A stretch of DNA of 7,173 bases from Gammaproteobacteria bacterium (GTDB lineage: Bacteria; Pseudomonadota; Gammaproteobacteria; GRL18). The translations under genes and the position numbers were made by a program. The stretch is from assembly GCA_027076245.1 (NCBI GenBank), contig JALTKC010000096.1, positions 1 to 7,173 on the forward strand, written 5' to 3'. The notes under the pieces were generated by a model, which worked only from the letters and a program-made list of their open reading frames with translations, did not search any database and was not told the DNA's origin. This document shows, one piece after another, positions 6,439 through 7,173 of the stretch (position 1 is the stretch's first letter; each line of letters begins with the position of its first letter).

Positions 6439-6519
6439 AAAAGTTTAACCTTACTACATAACAATACAAGCACAAAAAACCTCGCTCTTGATCTTTCTCA
6501 GCGCTCAGCGCTCAGCGCT
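6416..6519. repeat. Inverted repeat formed by the two heptamer arrays
   Basis: Bases 6416-6441 can pair with 6494-6519 over 26 positions around a 52-nt loop. Twenty-three are Watson-Crick pairs. The other three fall once per heptamer and would be G-U wobbles in plus-strand RNA but C-A mismatches in minus-strand RNA. The pairing extends three bases past the arrays (GAGAAA against TTTCTC), so the match is not only due to the repeat unit. In the minus-strand transcript the structure would lie between the oxidoreductase stop and the ferritin-like gene. A T6 run at 6474-6479 on that strand is inside the loop, not after the stem, so I do not call a terminator. Confidence 0.75.
6497..6519. repeat. 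Tandem 7-bp repeat array, three copies of TCAGCGC, overlapping a gene end
   Basis: Three perfect copies of TCAGCGC (6498-6518) with one flanking base each side. The unit is the reverse complement of the other array's unit except for one T/C change. The array encodes the last residues (ALSAER) and the TGA stop of the oxidoreductase on the minus strand. Confidence 0.93.
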
Positions 6520-7172
6520 TTATTTATACTCTCCGCCACCCGATGCCCGTCCGCAACCGCATGCACCACATCCGGCCCGTTAACACAATCCCCCGCTGAC
6601 CATAGCCAGTCAACTGAGGTAGCGCCGTCTTCGGTGACCTTGATTCTGCCGCGTTGCCATTCCAGTTGTTCTGTCAGGTCTTCGCCCAGCAGATCGGTTT
6701 CGGCCATCTGGCCAATGGCTTCTATTACCATTTCGGCTTCAAATAGCTGTTCGTCGGACTCATCGTACTGGGGAGCGAAACGGCCGTCATCATCGAACAC
6801 GGAGATGACTTTCCAGGTTCTTAAACCTTTTATTTTGCCGTTTTCCAGCATGACTTCCTGTGGGCCTCGGGATGGGATAATAGTAATGCCTTCTTCCAGT
6901 GCTTCCTTGATTTCTACATCATCAGCCGGGAAATTTTCCATGGCATCAATGGCAGTAATGGTCATATTAACCTCACCATACTGCTGTTTTTGATAGCGTG
7001 CCAGGGAACGGCCAATATCCATAGCCACATTACCGCCGCCGATCACCACCGCAGAGCGAGGGACTTTAAAGCCCAGCTCTTTTTCTGCCTTTGCGTCATC
7101 CCGCACACTGCCGATTTTGCGCAGCAGTTCTACGGCACTGTGGACATCTTTATGATCGGAACCGGGAATACG
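6498..7172 (-). CDS. GltD-like FAD/NAD(P)-dependent oxidoreductase (partial, 5' end off the window)
   Basis: The last 224 residues are visible, and the frame is open to the right edge, so the true start lies outside; the GTG at 7106 is internal. The visible part starts with RIPGSDHKDVHSAVELL, matching the 'G.PG.D..GV..A..FL' segment of glutamate synthase small-subunit-like flavoproteins. A Rossmann nucleotide-binding motif follows (VVIGGGNVAMDIGRSLAR, about residues 42-59). Next come the DDVEIKEALEEGI helix typical of the GltD group, and EMVIEAIGQ. The final FAD-binding motif is LWSAGDCVNGPDVVHAVADG (about 190-209). Such modules pass electrons between NAD(P)H and a partner through FAD. Without the N-terminal part I cannot say whether this is GltD itself, an SfrB-like or DsrL-like protein, or a stand-alone oxidoreductase. 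Its C-terminus and stop are made from the heptamer repeat. Confidence 0.85.
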   Translation of the reverse strand, partial: RIPGSDHKDVHSAVELLRKIGSVRDDAKAEKELGFKVPRSAVVIGGGNVAMDIGRSLARYQKQQYGEVNMTITAIDAMENFPADDVEIKEALEEGITIIPSRGPQEVMLENGKIKGLRTWKVISVFDDDGRFAPQYDESDEQLFEAEMVIEAIGQMAETDLLGEDLTEQLEWQRGRIKVTEDGATSVDWLWSAGDCVNGPDVVHAVADGHRVAESINKALSAER

Positions 7173-7173
7173 G

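Noticed and set aside
6474..6500. Terminator for the oxidoreductase ending in the T6 run at 6474-6479
   Set aside because: The only stem directly preceding the T run on the minus strand is four base pairs (CGCT/AGCG) with a 13-nt loop and a gap of three bases, which is too weak.
6395..6519. CRISPR array
   Set aside because: The units are 7 bp and contiguous with no spacers, and there are no cas genes. These are simple tandem repeats.
6427..6993. 188-codon plus-strand open frame starting in the heptamer array
   Set aside because: It is Ser/Thr-rich low-complexity sequence antisense to the oxidoreductase with conserved Rossmann and FAD motifs. The start codon placement in the array is by chance.

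Overview
The window looks like a piece of a gammaproteobacterial chromosome. The protein families support this: oadGAB in the canonical order, an MscM/MscK-type mechanosensitive channel, and an HDOD protein with an N-terminal extension. The genus cannot be read from the sequence. Every gene I can support lies on the minus strand, so transcription runs from high to low coordinates. Plus-strand open frames are antisense shadows.

In transcription order the layout is: (1) the 3' part of a GltD-like FAD/NAD(P)H oxidoreductase, cut by the window's right edge; (2) a 122-nt gap holding two arrays of 7-bp repeats in inverted orientation; (3) a rubrerythrin-type ferritin-like protein; (4) an HDOD regulator 13 nt further on; (5) a roughly 190-bp non-coding element with terminal inverted repeats and flanking direct repeats; (6) oadG, oadA and oadB, the subunits of a Na+-pumping oxaloacetate decarboxylase, with 1-nt spacing then a 1-nt overlap; (7) a 98-nt gap with a perfect TATAAT box; (8) the 5' part of a large mechanosensitive channel gene, cut by the left edge.

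The metabolic core is the Oad complex. OadA transfers CO2 from oxaloacetate to biotin. OadB decarboxylates carboxybiotin and exports Na+. OadG anchors and assembles the complex. Together they couple oxaloacetate decarboxylation to a sodium gradient. Every catalytic residue I could check is present. OadB is 46 residues longer than the Klebsiella protein, with the extra sequence near the N-terminus and containing a Cys/His-rich stretch.

The most unusual content is non-coding. The element between the HDOD gene and oadG looks like a MITE that inserted exactly at the HDOD stop codon: removing it with one copy of the target duplication restores a TAA stop, while its presence creates a TAG stop, so the protein is unchanged. 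The heptamer arrays form a 26-bp imperfect inverted repeat, and one of them encodes the last residues and stop codon of the oxidoreductase. I found no CRISPR array, tRNA, rRNA, transposase or phage gene, and no clear defence system.
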